From contig NZ_FRBL01000006.1 in the NCBI RefSeq assembly GCF_900142605.1, positions 1 through 64,000 of the forward strand: 64,000 bases of DNA. The letters run 5' to 3'. The DNA comes from Chitinophaga jiangningensis. GTDB lineage: Bacteria > Bacteroidota > Bacteroidia > Chitinophagales > Chitinophagaceae. The first letter of the stretch is position 1; each line of letters opens with the position of its first letter. The translations under genes and the position numbers were made by a program. Positions 27,001 through 35,533 of the stretch are shown here, piece after piece. The notes under the pieces were generated by a model that saw only the letters and a program-made list of their open reading frames with translations, was not told where the DNA came from and made no database searches.

Positions 27001-27342
27001 ATGAGAATCCTTGGTAAAAAGTTACTTTTAAAATTACAAGTAAAAAATAAAGGAAATAGGAAGCTCTGGGATGCAATTGATAAATTATTGGAGGATTTGG
27101 AACAATTTAATCCAAGGAGTTCTAAATTAACAGAGGTAAGAAAGGATGCGGATTGTGTCCATAGTGATGGTTTCTATTTTTTAAATATTCATGTTCATCG
27201 AACATTTATACTGGTTGATTTTGATGAAGAGGGACAGGCTACTATAATCTGAGCGGGAACACATGACGAATATGAAAGAACTTTTAAGAACAATAAGGCG
27301 ACAATTGAGAAATGGCTTAGAAATAAGGAATATATAAACTAA
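27001..27342 (+). pseudogene. higB: HigB-family toxin, interrupted by in-frame TGA
   Basis: The ATG at 27001 opens 83 codons of a HigB-type mRNA-interferase toxin (for example VHSDGFYFLNIHVHRTFIL) and stops at TGA 27250-27252. In the same frame, without any shift, a further 29 codons follow: AGTHDEYERTFKNNKATIEK, then WLRNKEYIN and TAA at 27340-27342. That is the conserved HigB C-terminus, where a Trp (TGG) is usual before xGTHDEYE. The TGA therefore looks like a TGG-to-TGA nonsense mutation, a sequencing error, or a very recent inactivation. The final TAA overlaps the antitoxin ATG by one base, as in intact coupled pairs. Confidence 0.85.
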
Positions 27343-27893
27343 TGAAAACACATTTTGATATCGAAAAATTTATTGCGGCAGGCTCAATTAATAATGAGCT
27401 AGACTATGAGCGCGCCATGATCGCCGATCGTAAATTACGTCTGTTGGCGAAAGAAAATTCCCATTTCAAAGACCTGAGAAATAAACTCCGCGATTTGATT
27501 GAAGAATATGAAAACAGAGTTTGGAAAGATGCAAAGGCTATTTCCTGGGCACAGATGCAGGAGAGTGAGAAAGCGGAAAAAATCGCGGAAAGTGAAAGGG
27601 TTTTTATTCAAAAAAGAAAAAATATTATTCAAAGAAAACTAAAAGAATTTAGCCTGACACAAGCTGAATTTGGATTATTGCTTGGGCATAAAAGCAAAAC
27701 TCATATGTCAGAGTTAATAAACGGAATTAAGCCTTTCACACTTCAAGACCTTATTGTAATAAGTATTCTATTTGATATAGATGTAAATCTTTTAGTGCCA
27801 AGATTTCTTTCAGATGAAAAAAGAACTAAGATTAAAACTACAATAAGTTTACTCGATAAGGAAAAGCTGAAAGCGAATGAATTAATATTTTAA
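27342..27893 (+). CDS. higA: HigA-type antitoxin with C-terminal helix-turn-helix
   Basis: A 183-residue cytoplasmic protein. A helical N-terminal half (1-90) with many charged residues would bind the toxin. A HTH domain follows (about 93-150, FSLTQAEFGLLLGHKSKTHM and SELINGIKPFTLQDLIV). This layout is typical of the Bacteroidota HigA group. The ATG overlaps the stop of the interrupted toxin frame. The gene shows no damage, in contrast to the toxin. It probably represses its own promoter through the inverted repeat at 26908-26934. Confidence 0.85.
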   Translation: MKTHFDIEKFIAAGSINNELDYERAMIADRKLRLLAKENSHFKDLRNKLRDLIEEYENRVWKDAKAISWAQMQESEKAEKIAESERVFIQKRKNIIQRKLKEFSLTQAEFGLLLGHKSKTHMSELINGIKPFTLQDLIVISILFDIDVNLLVPRFLSDEKRTKIKTTISLLDKEKLKANELIF

Positions 27894-28087
27894 TTCATGC
27901 TTTATGAGGCGATGGCAAGATGTTACAAATTGCATTTTTAATTTGACCAATTTCAAATTTACACGCCAGGTGAAATAGTCCCATTAACGCTGATGCCCTG
28001 GCACTGCAATGTGACTTTTATGTTTTACAAATTTAGAAAGCAGTTTGAAACTAGTCCACAGTATAAATGCACTGATAACTTTCCTGG

Positions 28088-28273
28088 TTATTTTTTCGAA
28101 ACTAGTTTTAATATCAGATAAGCAACAGCGAATCCCGCTGTTGTACCTAATAAGAACAGAAAGAAAGAGATGAGGGATGTGCCATTATCAGTTGTATGAT
28201 ATACACTCATCCCGAGTGCAGCGATGAGCGCTGTCATGGCTAATAGATGAAATATTGGTTTAATTTTATTCAT
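28088..28273 (-). CDS. Small two-helix membrane protein
   Basis: A 61-residue protein with two hydrophobic segments (about 7-24 and 34-57) joined by a short polar loop and ending in a Lys-rich tail. The length and pattern fit small inner-membrane proteins; no family can be named. It stands alone between the antitoxin gene and the beta-lactamase gene. Confidence 0.45.
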   Translation of the reverse strand: MNKIKPIFHLLAMTALIAALGMSVYHTTDNGTSLISFFLFLLGTTAGFAVAYLILKLVSKK

Positions 28274-28454
28274 TATGCGTTATGAAGGAAACTTGATTTC
28301 CATCAATTCCGACAATTATCTCAGGAGTGCAATTTACATTTACTACCTGCTTAAAATCATTTTACTTTGCATAATAACACATGCATAACAAGTTCTACTA
28401 AACCTTGTAATTTCATTCTGATAATTATTAAATACACTCCTGGTACAGATATAA

Positions 28455-28493
28455 TCTAAAGTCCTGCTAATAAGCCATTAGCAAGACTTTAGA
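28455..28493 (-). terminator. Hairpin after the B3 metallo-hydrolase gene
   Basis: TCTAAAGTC-c-TGCTAAT pairs with ATTAGCA-a-GACTTTAGA around AAGCC, 16 pairs with one mismatch. It starts 14 bases past the stop codon. The U-run is weak on the minus strand. Confidence 0.65.
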
Positions 28494-28506
28494 TCAAAAG
28501 CGTTAT

Positions 28507-29373
28507 TTATTTTACCTTCTCCTCCCATTCCTTCCTTATCTTCTCAATCCTTTTATCATACCCCTCTCTATTCATAAACAACTCCGGCTTATACCCATCT
28601 TTCTCTCCGCGTAACCGCTGCAGATCAAACTGACTGGCATGTGCGGCCACCCAGATATCGAACTGCACTTTAGGCATAGTATCCAGTGTGTATTTATAGT
28701 CGGCGGCTATCTGCGGGTATTTGGTCACCTCAGAAAACTGTTTGCTTACAATAATCGTGGGGATGTTGGCCAGCAGTACTTTGTAGGTTTTGCTGCCATC
28801 TTTCACATCCATTATAAAGCTGCAGGAGCCTTTTGTATGGCCTGGGTGGTGCAGCATAACGAGCCTGGCATCTCCCAAACTAATAACATCCCGGTCATGC
28901 AGTTCCCTGGAAATTTTGATGGGCTTAAACGTACTGAATTCACCACCCAGCTCATAGTCGGTTTTACCGCCGGTTTTAACTACGGCGGCGTCCGCGGCGT
29001 CTACCATGAACTGAGCGCCTGTCATCTGCTGGATGGCGGCCATGGCGCCTACGTGGTCATAGTGCACCTGGTTGGTAAGCAGGATTTTGATGTCAGAAAA
29101 TTTAAATCCGAGCGACTCTACATTCTTCTTAATCACATCAGCAGAAGAAGCGAGGCCGGTATTCACCAGTATATGCCCGGAAGGCGTGGTGATCAGGTAG
29201 CTGGCCAGGTCGTAGGTGCCTACATAATACAGGTTTCCAACAATACAGAATGGCTGGTAGGTCTTTGTCCAGTCAGGGTTTATGTGGGTGGGTTCCACTA
29301 CTTTTTGCGCATGTGCATATAAGCTCATGCTGGTGCACAGCAATGCCGGCACTAATTTCTTCATAAAATGCAT
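28507..29373 (-). CDS. Subclass B3 metallo-beta-lactamase-like enzyme (Gln-His-His variant)
   Basis: A 288-residue protein with a signal peptide (start Met1 or Met4, ending YAHAQ). It has the metallo-beta-lactamase fold. The site-1 motif is QVHYDH, so Gln102, His104, His179 form site 1 while Asp106, His107 and His245 form site 2. In B3 enzymes the first position is normally His; Gln is known from GOB-type enzymes. The stretch HHPGHTKGSCSF and WVAAHASQFDL are B3-typical. It would hydrolyse beta-lactams, including carbapenems, in the periplasm if active; a non-lactamase role is possible. It is a single gene with its own hairpin. Confidence 0.85.
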   Translation of the reverse strand: MHFMKKLVPALLCTSMSLYAHAQKVVEPTHINPDWTKTYQPFCIVGNLYYVGTYDLASYLITTPSGHILVNTGLASSADVIKKNVESLGFKFSDIKILLTNQVHYDHVGAMAAIQQMTGAQFMVDAADAAVVKTGGKTDYELGGEFSTFKPIKISRELHDRDVISLGDARLVMLHHPGHTKGSCSFIMDVKDGSKTYKVLLANIPTIIVSKQFSEVTKYPQIAADYKYTLDTMPKVQFDIWVAAHASQFDLQRLRGEKDGYKPELFMNREGYDKRIEKIRKEWEEKVK

Positions 29374-29447
29374 ACGTGAACTTTCGGGTTGAGAGGTAAA
29401 CGATTATAATGCAAATTAACGATTATCCACATCCCGAAAATAAAAAA

Positions 29448-29474
29448 GGAGCAGCGGTAAATTTCCGCTGCTCC
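29448..29474 (-). terminator. Terminator of the TonB-dependent receptor gene
   Basis: GGAGCAGCGG pairs with CCGCTGCTCC around 7 bases. Six A on the + side (29442-29447) give a U-run on the minus strand. It lies 20 bases after the stop codon. Confidence 0.9.
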
Positions 29475-29493
29475 CTGGCAAAAGAAGACAATT

Positions 29494-32037
29494 TTATAAA
29501 GAGTAACGAATGGTTATGCCATAGGTCCTTGGATCGCCCAGTACGGCTGCATACTGGCCGGCATTGCCGGCTCCTGGCAGCAGCTGTTCGTAGTATTTTT
29601 CATCCAGGAGGTTGCGGGCCCATACAAATACAGTAAGACCACTGGTCGCACGGAAGCCCAAGCGTGCATTGAGCAGACTATAATATCCCACCTGCAGGTA
29701 CTTGGAAGGCGATGGGTTGGAAGAGAAACGGGAACGATAAAAGCCTTCCAGTGCCAGGAAATAGTTGCCCTTCAGGCTGATCAAACTTCCCTTGGTGGTT
29801 AGCTCTCCTCCCAATGAACCTGCCCACTTGGAAATGCCTGGCAAATCGCCGCCGGAGATGTCCTTAAAGGTAGGACCACCGGTTTCTTCCAAGGGAGGGG
29901 GTGCATTGGTAAACTTCACATATTTACCTTCTGTATAGGCCAGGCCACCATAGAGGGAAAGAAACTCTCTCACCCGCAGGTTCGCATCCAGTTCCAGACC
30001 ACGCACCCGCACTTTCTCGGCATTGGCCAGGTAACCGCGGTTCACAGAAAGGTCCGCTGCCTGTACCTGTGTTTGATAATCGGAGATGTCCGTATTATAC
30101 ACGGTAAGGTTTACAGTGGAATTGTTGGTAGGTGAGGTTTTCAGACCTACTTCGTAGTGGCGTACCGACTCCGGCTTCACCACGGCCAGCTCTGTCATGA
30201 TCTTGCCGGAAACCGTTGGTAAACCGCCCAGGTTAAGACCCACCGGCTTAAAGCCAGTGGAGTAGGTAACAAAAGCATTGATGCGATCATTGGCTTTATA
30301 GGAAATAGTTAACTGTCCGGAGAAGTTAGTGTCGTCGATCTTTGATTCGAACGACTGATTGGTATATATCCCGTTTTTAAGTGCCTGCAGTTGCGGGTCC
30401 TCTGTTTGCAGGCCGCCATATACTTCTCTTTTAAAGTTCACTTCCTTATTGTCGTAGTTGAAACGCAAACCGGGAAGTATACTCAGGTGCTCCGTAATTT
30501 TCCAGTCGAGCTGACCAAAAATGGCGCCACTAAAGGTTTTCAGGTTAGGGTATGATCTGATACCAAAACCCTCAAATAATCCAGGAGTTTTCCACAATGT
30601 GCTGGTAGAGCTTTGTGAAAAGCGCCAGGTATCTTTTCCGGATTCCTCCACGTGCGCACCATCAGGCCCTAACTTCTGGCCAAAGGCAAATACACCGAAT
30701 ACGGCGGATACATTAGGGAGTAAAGTACCGGCCCAGCGTACTTCCTGCGACCACTGCTTATGTTTGGAAGGCGCCTGTGATTTTGCCAGTGCCTGCAAAC
30801 CGGTAAAGTCGCGGTCGTTGGACGGGTCCCAGTTCCAGTAACGATAGGCGGTGGTGGAGGTGAGCTTACCGTTGCCCAGCGCAATGTCTACGTTGATGGA
30901 AGCACCACCGAAGTCCTGGTTGGAACGCCAGGGTGTATCGTGGTCAATCACGCGATCGAAGGGATTGGTGCTGGCTACTTTATAATTTAAGTCAGCAGTA
31001 ATTGCGCTGTACTGGCGGTAACCGGCGCGCAGCGTAGGGGCTGCGCCAGCAAATACCTGGGCATAACCATCCGGGCGCTGACGCGTAGCATCTGCCGCAA
31101 AGAGGACTTCTACTTTTTCAGAAGGTTTATATAACAGTTGGAGGCGCCCCCCCAGGTTATTAAGGTCATTTACTTTTTTATCTGTTTTTACGTTGTAGAG
31201 CAGTCCATCACGCTGGGTACCTACAAAGGATACACGCGCAGCCAGATTTTTGCTGAGCGGGCCGGTGATACTGGTTTTGGCCTGGATGTAACCATAGTTG
31301 CCATAACTCAGCTCAAAGGTAGCGCCGGGGTCGAAGGCCGGTTTTTTGGTGGTGATATTAAAAGCACCTGCGGTTGTGTTTTTACCGAATAATGTACCCT
31401 GAGGGCCGCGCAGTACCTCAATCTGTTCTACATCGAGGAAGTCAATAGTGGTAGCGGCCGTGCGCGCATAGTACACCCCATCTACATAAAAACCTACGCC
31501 CGGATCAATACCATCGTTGGTAAGGCCAAATGTAGTACCAAGGCCGCGGATACTCAATCCTGTGTTCCTTGGATTGGATGAATATAGTTGTACGGAAGGG
31601 ATCAGTTCCTTCAGGCGGTTTACGTTAAATGCGCCTGCATCTTCGGCCAGTGTACCGCTCAATACAGTGATGGGAATAGGTACATTCTGTAAGGTTTCTT
31701 TTCTTCTTCTGGCGGTGATCACCACTTCGGAGAGCAGGTCATTTTTTGCCAGGGTGAGGTCCAGCTCACCGCCGGCATGCTTCGCTACCGGCACTTCCAG
31801 CTGTTTATGACCAATGAAGCTGACCAACAGCGTTTGAGGTCTGTCTTTTTTTGTCTGGATGCTGAAATGGCCCAGCGAGTCGGAGATAGCATAGGTAGCC
31901 GTACCGCGCACTACAATGGTGGCGCCGGGCAGGGGCTCCCCGTCGCTGTTTTTAATTCGTCCTTTCAGCACCTGTTGTGCCGTGGCGAGGTGCGCCAATA
32001 GCAGCACAGGGATGAATAGCTGTAAAAACTTAGTCAT
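29494..32037 (-). CDS. TonB-dependent receptor with carboxypeptidase-like N-domain
   Basis: The frame is open from 32094, but the ATG at 32037 starts a proper signal peptide (MTKFLQLFIPVLLLAHLATA) and is preferred, giving 847 residues. Next come a carboxypeptidase-regulatory-like domain (VLKGRIKNSDGEPLPGATIV), the plug domain (SIRGLG, then VEQIEVLRGPQGTLFGKNTT) and a 22-strand barrel ending in an aromatic terminal strand (YGITIRYSL). The plug and barrel sequences resemble siderophore or vitamin receptors rather than SusC; no SusD partner is adjacent. Energy would come from the ExbB-TonB system. The ligand is unknown. Confidence 0.92.
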   Translation of the reverse strand: MTKFLQLFIPVLLLAHLATAQQVLKGRIKNSDGEPLPGATIVVRGTATYAISDSLGHFSIQTKKDRPQTLLVSFIGHKQLEVPVAKHAGGELDLTLAKNDLLSEVVITARRRKETLQNVPIPITVLSGTLAEDAGAFNVNRLKELIPSVQLYSSNPRNTGLSIRGLGTTFGLTNDGIDPGVGFYVDGVYYARTAATTIDFLDVEQIEVLRGPQGTLFGKNTTAGAFNITTKKPAFDPGATFELSYGNYGYIQAKTSITGPLSKNLAARVSFVGTQRDGLLYNVKTDKKVNDLNNLGGRLQLLYKPSEKVEVLFAADATRQRPDGYAQVFAGAAPTLRAGYRQYSAITADLNYKVASTNPFDRVIDHDTPWRSNQDFGGASINVDIALGNGKLTSTTAYRYWNWDPSNDRDFTGLQALAKSQAPSKHKQWSQEVRWAGTLLPNVSAVFGVFAFGQKLGPDGAHVEESGKDTWRFSQSSTSTLWKTPGLFEGFGIRSYPNLKTFSGAIFGQLDWKITEHLSILPGLRFNYDNKEVNFKREVYGGLQTEDPQLQALKNGIYTNQSFESKIDDTNFSGQLTISYKANDRINAFVTYSTGFKPVGLNLGGLPTVSGKIMTELAVVKPESVRHYEVGLKTSPTNNSTVNLTVYNTDISDYQTQVQAADLSVNRGYLANAEKVRVRGLELDANLRVREFLSLYGGLAYTEGKYVKFTNAPPPLEETGGPTFKDISGGDLPGISKWAGSLGGELTTKGSLISLKGNYFLALEGFYRSRFSSNPSPSKYLQVGYYSLLNARLGFRATSGLTVFVWARNLLDEKYYEQLLPGAGNAGQYAAVLGDPRTYGITIRYSL

Positions 32038-32094
32038 GGATTTCTGATTATAGGTTATGCGTTGATCTTGATTGCTATCGTTGTTCAGGGTCAC

Positions 32095-32376
32095 GGATGC
32101 TTACACACAGAATTATTAACCGGGATAAAAGTACAATCTAAAAATTATATATCCTATAGAATTAGTAGAGTAATTAAAATGTATAATGGGTAAATATTTG
32201 AAGTTCAGGTTTAAAATAGGAAAAATAATTTTAATATTTTTTTAGGGAGATGCAAGTGCTGCTGATTTCGTGGGTACATGACTGTTGTATACCAGCAGTG
32301 GCAAATGCGCACAAAGGAGATGCTACAGCAGGTAATTTCGTATATATGTAGCTGTTATAATGCTATTGATGCAACC
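32095..32376. other. Intergenic region upstream of the TonB-dependent receptor
   Basis: A/T-rich; it should contain the receptor promoter, but no clear TTTG/TAnnTTTG pair or operator could be assigned. No gene is visible. Confidence 0.4.
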
Positions 32377-32410
32377 AAAAAAAAATCCCGGCAACCTGCG
32401 CTGCCGGGAT
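32377..32410 (-). terminator. Terminator of the SusC/SusD/DUF5689 operon
   Basis: ATCCCGGCA pairs with TGCCGGGAT around 8 bases, with nine A on the + side that give a U-run on the minus strand. It lies 21 bases after the DUF5689 gene stop codon. Confidence 0.9.
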
Positions 32411-32431
32411 CTGTCATGGAACTTATTGCAA

Positions 32432-33958
32432 TTACTTCAGCTTGGTCGCAAGAGAATCCTGCAACTCAGCTGCTGTGGTAGTTTTAGTCATCGTAAAGTT
32501 GTTCTGACTACGGGCAGTGAGCCAGCGGCCCAGGTCCGTACTATACTCACCACCGAGTTTATAGAAATAACCCACATCAGCAGTATTGTATACTAAGGAA
32601 AGTGTATTCAACCCTTTCCTATAGTACTGCTGCGGCGTGCGGTAAATAGGATCGTTGATATCGTAGAAATCCGTATTGGCAATGGCATAACCATATTCCG
32701 GTGGTCCCGGATCATACAAACTACCTCCTGAACTTACAAACAGTACATCGATAGGTACCGATGTTGCCGTTACCTTGGTGCCCTGGAAGATGGCAATACC
32801 AAAAGCGTTACCACTGTTAGCCATTAAACCACCGGTTTTAGTGCCAAAGTCCTGGCCTGCTTTTGCAACATAATCATAGTTAGCCACCCACTGACTGGCA
32901 GGGATAGCCGTAGAACCGGAACCATTGATCAGCTGATACAATCCACCGGCATAGCAGTAATCACCTTTTTTAACCACACCTGAAGTCATGTTGATCTTAT
33001 AGGTACGCATACCACCGGTAGCCCAGCCATTGGTAGGGAAACCGGTTGGCGTAGATGCGTTGGCGTTATTATTTACCACCATGCAATAGGGCGTTTTCGA
33101 GAAGTCGATATCTTCGGTTGCCACCATCTGGATATATTCATAGTTACCGTCACCGCCTTTCACATCGCTGGCGAAACCGGAGATTAACAGCGGTGTTTTT
33201 ACCACCGTATTACTCAGTACGTCCATATCGCTTTCCATACGCATTTGCATACGCGGCGTTAAACTATCTTCCCCAACAGGAGTGTTGAACACAACACCAT
33301 AGTAGTTGGCCAGCAATGGAACAGCGGCACCGGCAAAACCCGCAGTTTTTTCCGTATGCAGCGTTACGCGACCGAAACCATCGGTAACGGCCAGGTCACC
33401 ACCAATAGTTGCATTTTCAGCTGGCATAGGAAAAAATCCTCCTTTGATCACTACCGTCAGCGTACTTTCGAAGTCAGCCGGATGAGCGAGTATCTGCGCA
33501 GTTGTACCACGGTTGATCGGAATAGGGCGACCGGATGCTACTTTAGTCACCTTGTCGTTGGTAACGCCCTTCAGTTGCAGCATACCATTTACTTTAGTCA
33601 CCACTGCACCCTCTACATTAATATGGACAGAGTCCCCTGATATATACTTTGCTGCGTCATCTCCCAAAGGAATAGTAATACCTCTCATTTTACCAAGCCT
33701 GCGGCCATCTTCCACTACCAGTATCCCTGCCGGCATATTACCTGCCCTGTGATCTGATACCACCAAACCTGCTATTCTTACCGAACCGCCCATGTTTGCC
33801 TTGCTAAGGGTCAGGTCCTGGCCCTTGTACATTCCCCTGATATCGAAAATGCTGATAGATGGATTGATTTCACCACCAGGGTAGTTTTCGTCTTTATTAC
33901 AACCCCAGGACATCGCCAGGGCAAGTAAAACGGAACTATATATGCTTAACTTCTTCAT
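32432..33958 (-). CDS. DUF5689 domain-containing surface lipoprotein
   Basis: A 508-residue lipoprotein (lipobox WGC, Cys20). The N-terminal part (about 30-230) resembles DUF5689, with SIFDIRGMYKGQDL, GGSVRIAGLVVSDHRAGNMP and KGVTN. The C-terminal part is a beta-rich domain. It is the third gene of the operon, 37 bases after the SusD-like gene, and is probably displayed at the cell surface with the SusC/SusD pair to help bind or process the same, unknown ligand. DUF5689 often accompanies SusC/SusD operons in Bacteroidota. Confidence 0.82.
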   Translation of the reverse strand: MKKLSIYSSVLLALAMSWGCNKDENYPGGEINPSISIFDIRGMYKGQDLTLSKANMGGSVRIAGLVVSDHRAGNMPAGILVVEDGRRLGKMRGITIPLGDDAAKYISGDSVHINVEGAVVTKVNGMLQLKGVTNDKVTKVASGRPIPINRGTTAQILAHPADFESTLTVVIKGGFFPMPAENATIGGDLAVTDGFGRVTLHTEKTAGFAGAAVPLLANYYGVVFNTPVGEDSLTPRMQMRMESDMDVLSNTVVKTPLLISGFASDVKGGDGNYEYIQMVATEDIDFSKTPYCMVVNNNANASTPTGFPTNGWATGGMRTYKINMTSGVVKKGDYCYAGGLYQLINGSGSTAIPASQWVANYDYVAKAGQDFGTKTGGLMANSGNAFGIAIFQGTKVTATSVPIDVLFVSSGGSLYDPGPPEYGYAIANTDFYDINDPIYRTPQQYYRKGLNTLSLVYNTADVGYFYKLGGEYSTDLGRWLTARSQNNFTMTKTTTAAELQDSLATKLK

Positions 33959-33995
33959 TAATTACATTTTTAGCACAAACAAAAATTTAAACGGG

Positions 33996-35522
33996 TTATG
34001 GCTTCTGCCACCATACCTGAGTAGAAATCTGATCAGGACCCTGCTTCGCCACAGCATCCCTGTAATTGGCCGTGTTGGTGGACTGCACAAAAACCGGGTA
34101 GGTCATACGGGCAGGCATTACACCGCCATTTTTCAAGCCCTGTCCTTTAGGCAGTACCGGATGCCCGGTACGGCGATATTCAAACCATTGCTGGAAATCG
34201 GTGAGGAACATGCCGTAGTATTTCTGTATGTGAATACGTTCCATTTTCTTGTCCAGGCTTTCTCCCTCTATCCAGCTCATGTCGGACGCAGCGAGGTAAT
34301 TATTCACACTGTCTTCCGTAAATTTTGGAACCCACTGGTTAATGCCGTTGTACACACCGCTTCTGTAATAGGTGCTGGCAGGTGTTTTCAGCCAGCCTTT
34401 CACCGCTGCTTCTGCCAGGATGAAACATACTTCAGAATAGTTCAGGATCATGCCCGTCAAAGGTTCATTCATCAGACTGGGGCCGGTAGATGTAGCCGTC
34501 CAGGAGTTGAAATAGGTGAGTTTCACCACGCCCTGTCCTTGTGTATAGCCACTCTCCACGCCTTTAAACATTCCTCTGTAAGGGATAATACCCCATCTGT
34601 TATATCCACCGGAACCATAGGTAGGAATGTCGATACGGGGATCATTCCAGGCTGCCAGGTGATCAATGAAGAAGCTGCAGATCGCCGGTGTTCTGAAATC
34701 CTGTTCCCTGATATTGAGCAGTGGAGAGGTTAATGGTCCAACGCCGGTCCAGCGGAGAATGGCCGCATCTGCGTTGCTCGTCATGATCGGATAGTTAGCA
34801 GCGTTTACATCTACAATATCCTTGATTTTAGCAATCACCTGATCCGATACTTCTGACTTGCCGGAGATGCGCAGCAGCAGGCGCAGATACAGGGAGTTAC
34901 CAAATTTCCTCCATTTACTTACGTCACCATTGTACACGGGATCACTGCCGGTAGCAATGGCCTCGTTAGCCTTCAGTAAGGTGTTGGCGGAATCCAGTTG
35001 CTTAAACAAATCCAGGTAAATATCTTTCTGCCTGTCGAATGCCGGGCGGAAGTTGGTACTGTCCTTACCTTCCATAGCGTGGAAATAAGGGATGTCACCG
35101 TAAGTATCTGTGAGCAGGGAATACAGCCAGGACTGGCAAATCAGGGAAATACCCTGGTACGACTTATTTGCAGTCAGCGGATCCGTTGCGGTTTTATACA
35201 TCGCTTTAAAGTCGTTGATCTGCAGGTACCACTGGGTGTAGGTATAGTCCGACCAGGTACTGCGATAATCGTAACGGAACACTTTACCTTCTGCATCACT
35301 CATATCTACCGTTACCTGCATTAACTCATTGTTGAAATTGCGGTTCCTGGTGAGGTTGGCAGATACCGAGTTCACAAGGGCAGGAGCCAGCAGCTGTGCA
35401 GGCAGTGTGTTCTGTGAAGCATTCGGATCCGTATTAAGCTTTTCAAAATCTTTTGTACAGGAGGTAAGCATGGTAGTCATCGCCAACGCCGTAACACCTA
35501 TAGCATATATTATCTTCTTCAT
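33996..35522 (-). CDS. SusD/RagB-like outer-membrane lipoprotein (SusD-like 2 group)
   Basis: A 508-residue lipoprotein (lipobox LTSC, Cys22). It starts CTKDFEKLNTDPNASQNT, a typical opening of the SusD-like 2 group, and contains TPR-like helices and the segment ILAEAAVKGW. It sits on the SusC barrel as a lid and binds substrate. The SusC gene ends 11 bases upstream; the DUF5689 gene follows. No glycosidase, peptidase or sigma factor is in the operon, so the nutrient cannot be predicted. Confidence 0.93.
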   Translation of the reverse strand: MKKIIYAIGVTALAMTTMLTSCTKDFEKLNTDPNASQNTLPAQLLAPALVNSVSANLTRNRNFNNELMQVTVDMSDAEGKVFRYDYRSTWSDYTYTQWYLQINDFKAMYKTATDPLTANKSYQGISLICQSWLYSLLTDTYGDIPYFHAMEGKDSTNFRPAFDRQKDIYLDLFKQLDSANTLLKANEAIATGSDPVYNGDVSKWRKFGNSLYLRLLLRISGKSEVSDQVIAKIKDIVDVNAANYPIMTSNADAAILRWTGVGPLTSPLLNIREQDFRTPAICSFFIDHLAAWNDPRIDIPTYGSGGYNRWGIIPYRGMFKGVESGYTQGQGVVKLTYFNSWTATSTGPSLMNEPLTGMILNYSEVCFILAEAAVKGWLKTPASTYYRSGVYNGINQWVPKFTEDSVNNYLAASDMSWIEGESLDKKMERIHIQKYYGMFLTDFQQWFEYRRTGHPVLPKGQGLKNGGVMPARMTYPVFVQSTNTANYRDAVAKQGPDQISTQVWWQKP

Positions 35523-35533
35523 ATTGTTAGCTT

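Noticed and set aside
27250..27252. The TGA in higB as a selenocysteine or programmed read-through codon
   Set aside because: HigB has no Cys at this position; the family has Trp there. No selenocysteine insertion structure or selenium genes were seen. A nonsense change or sequence error is simpler.
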